From NCBI GenBank assembly GCA_947311845.1, contig CAMZMU010000071.1:24436805-24500804 (forward strand): a stretch of 64,000 nt of DNA, given 5' to 3'. A program made the position numbers and the translations under genes. The notes beneath the pieces are model-generated. The model was given only the letters and a program-made list of their open reading frames with translations. It searched no databases and was not told the DNA's origin. Positions 33,301-43,429 of the stretch are shown piece by piece (the first letter of the stretch is position 1; each line of letters opens with the position of its first letter). Source of the stretch: Poa pratensis (Eukaryota > Streptophyta > Magnoliopsida > Poales > Poaceae).

Positions 33301-36300
33301 AACGTCATACGGGTCATTGTCACTCAACCAGGCCGAGAGAACAGCTCCAGACTTCTAATCCTCATTTTAAGTAACTAGATCTAGATTATGGGAAGCAAAC
33401 CTGTGATTGACTCTTGTGAACTGAGTATTACGCTAGTTCATGCCAATTGTTGTGGGTGACACACTTTTTATCCATAGCAATAGCATATGTGAAACACACA
33501 TAGCATTTTTACTCATGAGGCAAATAGAAGGATAGATATTAACTTGTCGCCTATATCACTGTAATGGTTTATGCATAATAATTTCACACAAAAACTGGCA
33601 AGATATACCAAATTACAGTTTACAAAATTTGATGCTCCCGCCCAAATCTATGGATGGAGTCCAATAAATATACCGCTATGGAAGGATTCTATGGAAGGAT
33701 TCCTTGTTTAGTAAAATAAATAACTAGTCCTAATGTTGCTGCAACCTAAGTTACCCATCTTCAATTTGCAAACTTATTTGCAATGATTGGCCAGACATCT
33801 TCCGTGACTGTTGTTCACATTCTTTCCTATGCAAAATTAATTGCAATATATACTGGTTTAATGTGAACACTAATTTGCTTGAGAGATCTAATGAACTTCT
33901 TTAAGTGTGTCAAAGACCTCAGTCCTATATGTAGTGATCCAGTGCGGACCAACAACGTCGAGAGAACAGCTCCAAATTTCTACTACTCCTCATCTGAAAA
34001 CTAGACCTAGATTATGGGAAGGAAACCTGCGATTGACACAAAAACATGTCATCACTAGTACCATGGCAATTGTTGTGGGCGACACACTTTTTTCCACATA
34101 GCAATAGCATATGTGAAACAAACATAGCATATTGCCAACTTTTTATGGTTTATATTGGTTTTTGTGTTTAGTTGTGGAGACCGGAGACTATGACAACTCA
34201 TGAAAGAAACAGGTCACAGGTAAGGCAACCACATTACCATGGTAATTAAATACGATGTGAACTTCACAAAAAAGGGATAATTCTCCAGCTATTGTGGCAT
34301 TTACTCGCAAATAATAGTTTACTTTATGCACCAAACGAGATAGATTTTCACATACATTCCTATGCAAAATTAATACCCGTATGTACTGGTTTTGATCTGA
34401 ACACTAATTTATTTGAGAGATTTAATGAACTGCTACAATGCGTCCAAGACTTGAGTCCTATAGGCTATAAGTAGTAATCAAATACTATCAACAATGTCGA
34501 GAGAACATCTCCAGATTTCTAATCCTCGTTTAAAATACCTAGATCTAGATTGTGGGAAGGAAACCAGCGATTGACCCAGAAAACATACCATCACTAGTAC
34601 CAAACTGAGTGCTACAGATGGTTCCGGTAAACATCACTTTGTCGATTTTACCATGCAACAGAACATAATACGTTTTTTTTTCGAGAAAACGCAAAAGAAT
34701 TGCATTTCATTTCATTGAACAAGAAGACAACAGGGTTGTGGAGGTTATGCCGAACGGGTATACCTGCCACGGTGGATAAAACCTGGCCCACCAGGGAGGC
34801 CCGTCAGATAAAGCCGGAGGGCTTAATGGAGAAGGCCTCATGGGCTTAGGCGCAAGGATAAGCTCTGGGCTGGCTTAGTGAAGTCCAAGACGAAGGCCTG
34901 GCTGCGTTCGCCTTAGGGAGCAAGCTAGGGTTTCTTACCGTGTTAGTCTAGGACTCGTGATCTAGGTCGGTTAAGGTTTTCCTTGTAGGGGAAGGCTTGG
35001 CGCCTTTATAAGCCAGCCTTCCAGCGGCCTTAGGCTACGCGCATACAACCTCATTGTAACCTGTACACATATTTGCCTTGAGTGAATTATAGCAGCACGT
35101 AGGATCTCGCCGCCGTCGTGAGATCCGAAGCTGGGTAAAATCGTGTGTGCAATCCCGTCACTGGAACCCTCCACGTTCTTCCCCACCTCCTCTACGGTAC
35201 GTATGAATACTTCTAGTAGTTCCGCGTTACCAATACCTCGACAAGGGTACAACCTCCGAAATGAGGGACACACACCCACCCACACACACGACCTTCCTCA
35301 CCAAACGACTACAACTAGGTAAGGAGGTGCCCTCAACATTAGACCGCAACAACATTAGGCCTCGCCTAGCCTTGCCTCCAGCCAAGAAATGCGACGCGTC
35401 GAGGATCGGAGCAACAGGGCAGCGTCGTTGCCGCTGCCAGACTCTTCCATTGATTGTCATGACTCCAGGACTGCCCAGGCCAACGTTACCTCACATCCAT
35501 GTGCCTAGAGGGAGTCGGCAGGGGAAAGGCAGGGCCCAGCTGGAACTGGTGTAGCATTCGCCGGGGAAGTGCCGGTGCAGGCAAACATTGCACCCCAGAG
35601 GTCCGCACCTTGTGTAGCAGACTACACCAGAACGACACACCGCCAACCTCAATCGGCCGCATCAGGTACTCCACTTGCACTGGGGAAGGCTATCACACGG
35701 GGAGGGTCGCCTACACATTGTCGTTGCAGGAGGGGGCACCGGCCAGCGCGTCGAGCAGGGGACACATCCACCTACACTGGCCGCCGCCGTGCCAGCCCGC
35801 AGCTTCTGCCACCGGGATCTGCCGGGGCACAGCAGAGCAGTCCTGCTGCTCGCATTCTAGCCCACCCAGCTTCCTCCCCCAGTGGCGGTCAGGAGGGGTG
35901 GGAGGAGGGAGAGAGGTAGGTTGGGGTGGAGCGGGTGCCACAGGCCCGCGCAGACAGCTCCAACAGCACAATCCGTTGGCCATGGCCACGGCCCATCGGG
36001 CCCAGGTCGGGCCCGAGCGCAATCGTCAGCCGGCGCGTCGCACCACACAGCCTCCTGGCACTGCTCCGCTGCCCACTGCCTCGATTCCCGTCCGCCCTGC
36101 TGCCTCACCGAGGTCGGACACACGGCGACCCAGGCGACGTCGCCACTCCGCGCGAAGGAGCTATTCCAGGGTGCGCGCCCATCCCCACCGCCTTTGGTGG
36201 CCGAGGCGCCACCGCCGGCGGTGGCGGCGGCCAGGGAGGCAGGGGATTGACGGCTCTTTTCTAGGGGATTGACGGCTCTTTTCTAGGGCAGGCGATTCAA

Positions 36301-37575
36301 CAGGACATAATACTTCGTATTATTGGAAAAGTGTATAGCTATGACTGCCTGAGACATTTTCCTGTTATAATCGGCTCGTTTCAAACCCCGATAATCTTAA
36401 TACTCATACAGGGTATACAATGCAATCTCATCATGGGATTCGGACTTTTTTCCAAGCTTAGTTAGAAGGCCGACTAATAGAACAAGATTAACTGCATATA
36501 CCCTTAGCTACTCCTCCGGTTGAAATCTATCTGCTCACTGTGTTGAATATACTCAATACTATGAATTTTGTCGATATTCTTGTGCTGGAAACAATTAAGA
36601 TTACTTATAATTAAGGTGTTACTAAGGGAGATAGCAGTGTCAAATAAGGCATATTCCCTAACCAGAATCCAGAACAGCATGGTTCTAAGTTTTGGGTATC
36701 AAAATGGTTATGCCATCGTATGTTATCACGCATCTCCTTGTTGTGGCTCATAATATTACAGCGTTAATGGTAGCATGTGTATTCTCTTTTATCAAACTAT
36801 GGATACTAGTACAACCTCCGATCCATATTAATGGTCTCAACTTTATCTAGATACCGATGTATCTAGTTAAGTGTTTAGACTAGATGCATCCGTATCTAGA
36901 CAATGTTGAGTCCATTAATATGGATCGGAGGGAGTATATAACTCTGCGAAAACTACATTGACAATGTAAACTGTCAACAATGTGAATGTCGTGGGTCCTT
37001 TTGCCTCATAACTATGCTATTATTAGTATTATACTCCCGTGGATACTATTTTTTCTTGTAGTAATGCTGGAAACCTTAATGCATTCTCTTTCGTGCAGAT
37101 CCTGGAAGCAAGAGAAGAATTATTGCAAAGCTCCCCAAGGATGAAAAAGCTAGGATCTGAGGATCCTGGCGGCTCGTCAGAAAACAAGGATACTCCATCT
37201 ACCCAAGCTGAAGATGGAGAGTTGTCAACCTCAAGCATTCAGTACAAGATTGAGATGTCTGAAGCAACATCGTTCCAAGAACCAACTCCTGATCCTTTGC
37301 CTGGTGTTGAGGCCATAAAGCATCCTATATCCACCAGCGAGCCGGAAATTGTTGACAAGTCTGTAATTGAAGAAGAGCTGGTGGTGAAAAATGAGATGAA
37401 GAATCTACCAGCTGAGAAGCCTAACCTTTATACCACGGAGGATGATGATGACAAAGAAGTGGAGGAGTGGCTAGAGGATATGGATCACGTGTCCAGCAAA
37501 ACAGGCAACATCACTTCAGCTGGGAATGATGAAGATGTGTCATTCAGCGACTTGGAGGATGACGATGATGATTAG
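24325..37575 (+). CDS. BSD-domain-containing protein, three coding exons
   Basis: Coding exons 24325-24880, 26335-26522 and 37099-37575 join to 406 residues. All introns are GT-AG (gtatgag...atag; gtacgc...gcag), and the phases fit: GAT is split between exons 1 and 2. The ATG at 24325 (MSWLTRSIAATL) is preferred to 24304. The first 75 residues are acidic and low-complexity. A Leu/Phe-rich segment with RSFWGVATFL follows, then the BSD domain (about residues 154-245) spanning the exon 1-2 junction, with HPETWLDFPLF, a YEHALAIERIVPSL helix and the FW-K-YFVLLH signature. The C-terminus is acidic (EEWLEDMD, then a D-rich end). BSD domains occur in TFIIH p62, synapse-associated proteins and DOS2-like factors; plant members are poorly characterised. 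Intron 2 is about 10.6 kb because of transposons. Confidence 0.92.
24881..26334 (+). other. intron 1 of the BSD gene
   Basis: 1454 bp, T-rich, with no recognisable insertion. It splits codon GAT inside the BSD domain. Short open frames inside are not supported as genes. Confidence 0.85.
26895..26983 (-). pseudogene. LINE zf-RVT fragment
   Basis: The minus frame reads CLLSGQALETMQHPIIECPFSKQVW, in segments with the C-x2-C-like, Q-H and C-x6-W pattern of the zinc-binding domain after the RT of plant LINE ORF2. It is short, and opposite in direction to the RT piece that follows. Confidence 0.55.
27260..27860 (+). pseudogene. LINE reverse transcriptase fragment
   Basis: A plus frame contains LLYADDLVLF with the catalytic YADD (27515-27526), then AAKEMLQLFCQ, a stop, and FEIPLTYLGIPLTVRRPT with LPAWKVRLKN. 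These are the finger-palm C-terminal blocks of plant LINE RT. Stops and frame changes upstream show it is dead. Confidence 0.8.
28472..28600. mobile_element. truncated Stowaway MITE
   Basis: CTCCCTCCGTTCCTTG follows TA at 28470-28471, a typical Stowaway terminus. The matching right end is missing, so the copy is incomplete and its right edge is approximate. Confidence 0.55.
29518..29649 (-). pseudogene. BED-type zinc finger fragment, probable hAT transposase relic
   Basis: The minus frame reads SNDVAQRYDKYCEPN followed by SKVKCDSCGHIGTRWIYRLKH. This pattern (C-x2-C then a YRLK-H helix) resembles the BED finger at the start of plant hAT-like proteins. The distal histidine is lost at the end of the fragment. 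It lies between repeat units 1 and 2. Confidence 0.5.
32807..32832. repeat. poly(T) tract with duplicated flank
   Basis: A run of about 23 T followed by GCGGGGAA, with AACTTGATCTAGATT repeated on both sides. It looks like a short retroposed insert, poly(A) on the minus strand, with target duplication inside repeat unit 6. Confidence 0.6.
34672..36297 (-). mobile_element. internally deleted LINE copy in the BSD intron
   Basis: Flanked by CAACAGAACATAATAC (34656-34671) and a copy with one mismatch (36298-36313), a 16-bp target duplication. The left edge is a T-run with GCAAAAGAATTGCAT-type LINE 3' end, so the element lies on the minus strand. The right part (35260-36290) is GC-rich, open in many frames and homologous to the element at 56342-57844 (shared GTGCCTAGAG and AGTCGGCAGG). 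No RT is encoded. A 23-bp tandem duplication ends it (36240-36290). Confidence 0.8.
34737..35243 (+). mobile_element. solo LTR nested in the LINE
   Basis: Begins TGTGGAGG and ends CCTCGACA, with a perfect 5-bp target duplication AGGGT (34732-34736 and 35244-35248). A plus-strand TATA-like CTTTATAAGCC lies near 35010, followed by a transcribed-type R region. There is no internal domain, so it is a solo LTR of an unidentified family, 507 bp. Confidence 0.85.
36812..36934. mobile_element. Stowaway MITE in the BSD intron
   Basis: Flanked by TA at 36810-36811 and 36935-36936. Inverted ends read CAACCTCCGATCCATATTAA and, reversed from the right, CTCCCTCCGATCCATATTAA. It is nearly identical to the MITE at 59569-59690. 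Confidence 0.88.
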
Positions 37576-37990
37576 GGGACCGCTAGAGGTTAAAGAAGCC
37601 CAGTCAACTCGCGGTATATATACTCTGTCTGCCATGTGTCAAGTACAAAGGTTGTGGCTTCATGAGAAACGCTTGATGTTAGTGGAGGATCACAGCTTCC
37701 GTAGCTATAACGAAGTAAGCAGCGTGGTAAGAATCACTGCAGGTTATGTCTGTGGGCTTTGCTTTCTTGATTAGTTTACCGACATGCCGTCATTGTTTGT
37801 ACATAGAAACCACCTGGCGCTGATGTGCAACTTCCACTGGTTTGCTGCGTTGATGCTGAGATTCTGAATGTAGATATCACAATCCGATCTAAAGCTGTCA
37901 GATATTGTGTAAACTAGTTAAGTTCAAGTAAAATCCTTGTATTTCCTGTATTCTTGTCATTTCTTATATATAAACGGGTTACATGTTGCA
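37576..37990 (+). other. 3' untranslated region of the BSD gene
   Basis: Follows the TAG stop after a D-rich terminus. It has AT-rich, non-coding character and a T-rich stretch near 37940-37975. The exact poly(A) site cannot be read from the sequence. Confidence 0.45.
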
Positions 37991-39560
37991 CTACAGAGCC
38001 TGAAATATGGATCATGCTTGAGACGGCCGTCAAAACTCGAATTAACAGTCTGTATTAGGCACTGGGCAGTGTATACCCTAGAGGGTCGAGTTATATGAAA
38101 CGATTGACATATGCACGCTCGTAGGCCTTGCTCGAGGCCTGCTATAGTCTCGAATGCTTGGGACTGGCTCGATCGCTTGACCTTGGATATCGTGTCATTC
38201 TGTCAGGGAAAGAAAAAAGCCACGACAAGGCATCCACATTAGCAGGGCAGGGTAAATAAGTTAAATACATCAGGCAATTCCTGGTAGTGGCCCATGAACT
38301 TGTGTGTGGATTCATATTTGGCCCACAAAGTTGCAAAATTGCCCCTGCCTCGACACATAACAATATACCATGTCATGCTGGCAATTGGCACACACCCTCG
38401 TTTGGCAATTTAGCAGACCACCCTCCCATCTTCCAATTTCATAAATGTACCGCGACGGTCCTGGCTCGAGATCTAGCTTCGGTTCCGAAATCGATTCCCA
38501 TTTCCCCCATACCATAACCCTAGTCAAATCCCGACGGCGACAATTAGGATCGGTAGTGGGTGGCAATCAGCTATGTCGGAGGGCGGAGAGCGGACGGCCG
38601 AGAGACGGAGCAGTGGAGGGGGTCGATTTTGGATGGGCCCGAGCCAGGAAGAAAAAGACTGTAACAGGGCGAGCTCGGTGGTGCGGTCGGTGTCGGCGGC
38701 GACACATGCAATGTTGATGGGTGGGCAAAGGTGACAGTGAAGGTTTACTGGGACCCTAAAAGCACATGTGAAGTTTGAATTATTCTGTTAATTCTATTTA
38801 CACATCACTACATCCAAATGTGCTCTGAATTTGCTATGTTCATGACCTGATCAAGCAATCTTTTTTCTGTCATTTTTAAATGTTTCAGGAGATTTGTGAT
38901 TTGAAGTACTATAAGCAGAAGAAGAGCAGGATTATGATGTGCTCTTTAGAATAAAGAGAATCGGAGCTATTGAAACAAGTAAATGAGCTAGCAATGGTGA
39001 TCAAGCAGATGAAAAGGAGAAGAAAAAGTTGGATAGGGTTCACAAGGCACTTATGAGATGGGAGGGGAGTGGAAGAGTTGTGTGTGTTGTTGTATATGCT
39101 ATAGTAGCTCTGGAAACAAGTTCAAAACACGACCTGATAATTGACATGGACACATTATGAAATTCCAATGAAAAACAAGTTCACACAAGAAGTACTACAA
39201 GTTCTCAAAAGAAAACATAACTTGCGGACAGATTTATTATGCTACGCATGATCTAAACATCATCACCAAGAGCATTTTATGTAATCTGAACCTCTTCTTC
39301 ATCGTTGTTGTATTAAGATCCAGAATTGTTTGGCTTGTTTGTTGATCATCATCGACAAAGACCAAATAGTGTGCGCTCCCTCTGTCCTTTTGGTATGATG
39401 TTCATGCTCTTCATCTTCCCCTCATGCTATCATTCACAGTTCGAGAACTACTAGGTACACTAGGCCTCTTCATTCTAGAAGTTGTGCCTCTGCCCCAGCC
39501 CCTTGTTGCGTGTTCATCAGTTGCATTGTTCACATTTGTTCTACCCCTGCCTCTTCCCCT
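37991..39560. other. intergenic DNA with decayed element
   Basis: No intact gene. 38570-38720 is GC-rich and starts like a coding exon (MSEGGERTAER-type frame). 38885-39230 reads, with stops, as EICDLKYYKQKK then LLKQVNELAMVIKQMKRRR, a pattern that resembles common transposon-linked grass proteins. I cannot name it and regard it as a relic. The copia-type solo LTR is inserted into its right part. Confidence 0.4.
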
Positions 39561-39565
39561 CAAGG

Positions 39566-41323
39566 TGAAGGGTTCACAGCAGAAAACAATAATTTTTCTA
39601 ACTAGCGTACGCCAAAACTAAGTCAAGGATCCATCTATTAGTAATGCGATAACGGAGAAGATGTCGGTAACATACCCTTGCAGACTGAAAAGCGAGAATT
39701 ACGCTCCCGCACAAGCGTTGTTGAAGTAGACGATGTAGCCGACCTCAAGGTCGGGAAGATCCTGGCGCGACGAAGATGAAGATGGCGTGACGATGACGCC
39801 CCCGGCGCCGCAAGTGCAGCACCTCCGAGTACTCACACACGTGCGGAGCTTGACGACGACTCCCTGTCTCCCCGATCCAGCCGGGATTGCGGAAGTAGAA
39901 CAGAATTCCGCAGTACGACGGCGCACTGCGGTATAGTGGTCTCACGTGCGCGCAGTCCTTACAAGGGACCGCGCTCTACGGGAGATGAAGAGGGAGAAAG
40001 GGGGCGGAGGGGCAGCCTCGACCAAGAGGATTTTATTGTGTATTAAGACAATTAATATGCCTCCCTTTATATATGGAGAAGGGGGTGTGCCCTTCTCCTT
40101 AGCTCCCCCATGTGGGACTAAACAAAAGAGGAGGAGGGGGTGGTGCGGCCAGCCTAGGGCTGGCCGTGGTGGCCATGGGCCCCATGTGGCCCAGCCGCAC
40201 CATCCCCTTTGGGGGGTTCGGTCCCCACATGGGCCAACCCTCCAGGGTTTGGCCCATTTTAGGTGGGCTGCACAATTTTTCCTCTTTTTATTAAATATTA
40301 AATTAATATTTAAATATATGTAATTCATTAATTAATATATTTGCATGTTATTTAATCTCCCGTGGCTCCGTAACAACTTTCGGACCACTCCGAACTTTCT
40401 TCGGTCTCTCCAGAACCCTTCCAGCTTATCTTCTATCCACTTCTGTGATTCCAATGTTTCCAAAACGATCTCCAAGCGTCGTCAAGACCTTAAGTGTGTT
40501 ACCCTACGGTTCGAGAATGCTCCAGACATGGTCGAGACCCCTCGCTCGCCAACGACCATCAGGAGGGCCTGGATGCCTATGACGGCCCCTGTGCATTCCA
40601 CGAATAATCGTCGTTGAACCATTAATATGGATATTTATTCCTTTTGTTTCCTTCGATACTGCCCTTGTCCGAGATACGATCGTTAACATCCTATGCTTTG
40701 TTTTATCTCGTTACCGACAAGGGCTATTTAACTCGTTCTGTGATATTACATCCCCATGACCTAGTCATATGCTGCGCAGCTTTATAGATGTAATCTCACT
40801 GAGTGGGCCTAGAGTATCTTTCCGTCACGCGGATGAACAAATCCCGCTCTCGATCCATATGCCTCAACGTACCCTTTTGGAATACCTGAGGTACACCTTT
40901 TTAGTCACCCATTTATGGTCTGACAATTGATGCACTCAAAAAACCCTCCGGTGGCAGTGATTAAATACGACCTTACGGTCTGAGGAATAAGCTACCATAT
41001 TACTTTCCTATTGCAACAATGAACTTTGTGACACGATCCTATTGTAATACTTTGTGGGTATGTCCATCATCTTATGCCACTAATAAAATGACCTCATTGT
41101 CAACCGACATAAATATCCATGGTCGGGAAATCTCGATCATCTGTTGACCAATGAACTAGTTTGTATAGAGGCTTACTAGGGACTCCGGTTTGTTTACATA
41201 CCACACGTGTATTAACAATTCCGATTAATACAGTTATAGCATGGTATAAAATTTATTATAAACTTAATGAGATATTGCAATAAACACTTAATATTTATTT
41301 ACCTCTAGGGCATATCTCCTACA
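39566..41323 (-). mobile_element. copia-type solo LTR (BARE/Angela-like)
   Basis: Perfect 5-bp target duplication CAAGG at 39561-39565 and 41324-41328. On the minus strand it begins TGTAGGAGATATGCCCTAG, strongly reminiscent of Triticeae BARE/Angela/WIS-type copia LTRs, and ends CCCTTCA. Length 1758 bp also fits. A minus-strand TATATAAA box lies at 40067-40074. There is no PBS, PPT or coding domain next to it, so recombination between the two LTRs probably removed the interior. Open frames within it (for example 39946-40323) are fortuitous. Confidence 0.88.
40067..40074 (-). promoter_or_regulatory. LTR TATA box
   Basis: Minus-strand TATATAAA in a C-poor leader context within the solo LTR. It could still act as a promoter toward lower coordinates. 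Confidence 0.6.
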
Positions 41324-41328
41324 CAAGG

Positions 41329-42476
41329 TTCCTCTTTGTGTTGCACTTGGCAACCTGTCCTTTAGCTCAGGAATTGAAGCCCTAGCATTAGCTACAAATG
41401 AGCTCCTCTGGTAAAGGACCCTGATTCCTGGTTACTGAAATATGTTGTCTTCTTGTGATGGAAAATACATGTACAATTAGAATTAATGGAAACTTCAGAA
41501 CATGAATATAAAATGCATAAAAATAATGGAAAAAGAAAACATGATTGAATATATGATAAGAATTGAGCAAAAAACTTACAAACCTCTTGAGTCTTGTCCT
41601 GTCTTGTATACCATGCTCTCAACCTGATGTGTTGGATCCATGCGGTGGTTTTATTATTTACACCAACGTCAAAATTGAGGTTTAAACTCTAATGAGCCTA
41701 GGGTTTAATCACCACTAACCATTCAACCACAGGTTGGTTCTCTATTTGGATTTGGATTACGTGGCCCTATTGTAACTAGCTATGTCTATACGATCTATTT
41801 TCCCTTTATAACCGCCGAAGTGACGATGATTGTAGTCTTGTCGGTTGCTATATTTAGGGTGAAAACCCCGAGTGAACCAGCTGACTAGAGTACAGCAAGC
41901 ACAATGCGTTCCATGCATGTCGCACGAGATCGATATAATTAAGTTAAGTTCCATGTCAGTTTGGTGGCATGTCCCTCCATCACGTGCTTCGATCTAGCTC
42001 TGCTGTGTTAATGCTCAACAGGGAGATCGGTCGATCAATTAGCGCACGCCAATTTGGTGTGTATGCGCGCGCGCACGGCCGGCCGGCGGTTGAAGGGTCC
42101 TTGTCCCTAGTAGACATGCGTCCGGACGATACGCCGTAACGTGGTTCTCCAAAAAAAAAAGGCAAGAGGGACCCTTTGATGCGATAAATCCATGGAGGTG
42201 ACCACGATCGACCTGTCGTTGATCATGTGGAACAAGTGTACCCTCCAAAACTAAATCCAGGGGTCTAGCTAGCTTAGACTGAGCTTACACCCGAGAAACC
42301 ATGGAAAATGGAAGATGATTATATTTCCAAGTCCCATTTTGGAGCTATGTAATTCACTCCATAATTAGTATATACGCACTAACCATGGGTAAACTTCACC
42401 AATCCTATGGAAGCGAGATAGTTGCAAAAAAACACCATAATTGGGGACATTATTGACATTTCATTAGAAAAACAAA
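41329..42476. other. unassigned intergenic DNA
   Basis: No gene is supported. 41664-41745 resembles the head of the SINE at 42486-42778 (AACTCTAATG, AACCATTCAACCACAGGTTG), so it is probably a truncated copy. Confidence 0.45.
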
Positions 42477-42485
42477 ACTTTTGAT

Positions 42486-42778
42486 TTTTTTTTTGTGAAA
42501 CACAGTAAACGCAGACGCTTATCTACACGCGTATACGCTCACCCCTATAAACACACGCACACCCTACCCATATGAGCATCTCCGAGAGACCGAGCCAACA
42601 TATCAGGTCTTGAGATTGACGAAATCGCCACGGACGCCTCGCTATCGAGGGAAACGTCGCATCCAAATGAAAAATATTCTGACTAAATGAGAAACATCAT
42701 CGTCAAACAAGTGGTTTAAACTCTGATGAGATGGGGTACAACCACCCTCCTAACTGTCTAACCACATGTTGTTCCTCC
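42486..42778 (-). mobile_element. tRNA-derived SINE
   Basis: The target duplication ACTTTTGAT occurs at 42477-42485 and 42779-42787. The left end is a T-run (poly(A) on the minus strand). The minus-strand head contains TGTGGTTAGACAGTTAGG, similar to a pol III A box. The body resembles a SINE common in Triticeae, with GAGCATCTCCGAGAGACCGA on the plus strand. Confidence 0.7.
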
Positions 42779-42787
42779 ACTTTTGAT

Positions 42788-43429
42788 GCATTTTGCCATT
42801 TTGGTGGGTCTTTGTCCATATTTCGGTATTGTGCTGATTTTTTGCAATTTACTCAATAGAAGCCTTTAAGAGCTTCGTATCATGCAAGCAAAGACCAAAG
42901 CTTCTTTGGCTCCTTTTTCACTAGGGACACTGTGCGCAGGTCCGAGCGTGTTGGCAAAAGCATGTTACCCACCTTCCATTCACTTTGGCAGCATACAGTA
43001 ACCCAACTGTTCGTACATTTATATATTTCTCATTACCGATCGAACTGCTCTGCATAGAGTATTTCTGCAAGTGCTGAAGGCGACAGCATAACAGCATCAA
43101 CAGTACATCGCAGACAAGATATTTCCTATTCGCAGCCACATGGACTGTTTCCAAACCAATGGAACAAAGCCCTGGAACTTAGCCAGTTAGCCTAATTGTC
43201 CTTTTCAGGAGAGTGGTTAAACAAAACAGTCGACTCCGGATGCAGATCACAAGCCCAAAAGTAGTAACTGAGCCACACAGCTTTCGTCTGCAATTGCGTA
43301 TTTCTTTTTCTCTGAAAAAGGGGGAAACCAGCTTTCGTGTAATGCAAATAACCATTTTTATTACAAAACTTAATTTGGAAGTCTTATCCGCAGTGAAAAG
43401 ATTGTTTATAAAGCTCTACCAAAGTACAA
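42788..43429. other. unassigned intergenic DNA
   Basis: No supported gene. The last 130 bases may belong to the 3' end of the minus-strand LINE relic that follows. Confidence 0.4.

Larger units (their letters stand above)
28975..34620. repeat. array of eight degenerate repeats, 0.53-0.86 kb
   Basis: The landmark GTTGCTGCAACCTAA occurs at about 29252, 29978, 30835, 31523, 32050, 32627, 33188 and 33740, giving spacings of 527-857 bp. Each unit follows with a conserved 130-bp block, then a CTAGATCTAGATTATGG-like segment, ACACACATAGCA, GAGGCAAATAGA and ACAAAAACTGGC. Units differ by deletions and by optional inserts such as the AGCTGGCTCTGACA block in units 3, 4 and 7. Partial copies flank the array. 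It is not a classic satellite, because the period is irregular. The origin is unidentified. Confidence 0.9.
26523..37098 (+). other. intron 2 of the BSD gene, about 10.6 kb
   Basis: It lies between exon 2 (ending STTQ) and exon 3 (starting ILEAREELLQSS). It is filled with LINE pieces, a repeat array, a LINE with nested solo LTR and a MITE, each listed separately. The frame is preserved across it, and both flanking coding exons look intact. Confidence 0.85.

Noticed and set aside
28975..34620. CRISPR-like repeat array
   Set aside because: Eukaryotic DNA, long irregular units of 0.5-0.9 kb, no short repeat-spacer structure.
35499..36272. 257-codon plus-strand frame
   Set aside because: Lies in the GC-rich part of a LINE copy, overlaps several other frames, and has no domain.
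37526..37774. Separate small gene at the end of BSD exon 3
   Set aside because: Shifted frame overlapping the acidic C-terminus and 3' UTR; no domain.
39946..40323. 125-codon frame opposite a 128-codon frame
   Set aside because: Both are within the copia-type solo LTR and are compositional.
42486..42778. tRNA gene
   Set aside because: Only an A-box-like head with a poly(A) tail and target duplication; no cloverleaf. It is a SINE.
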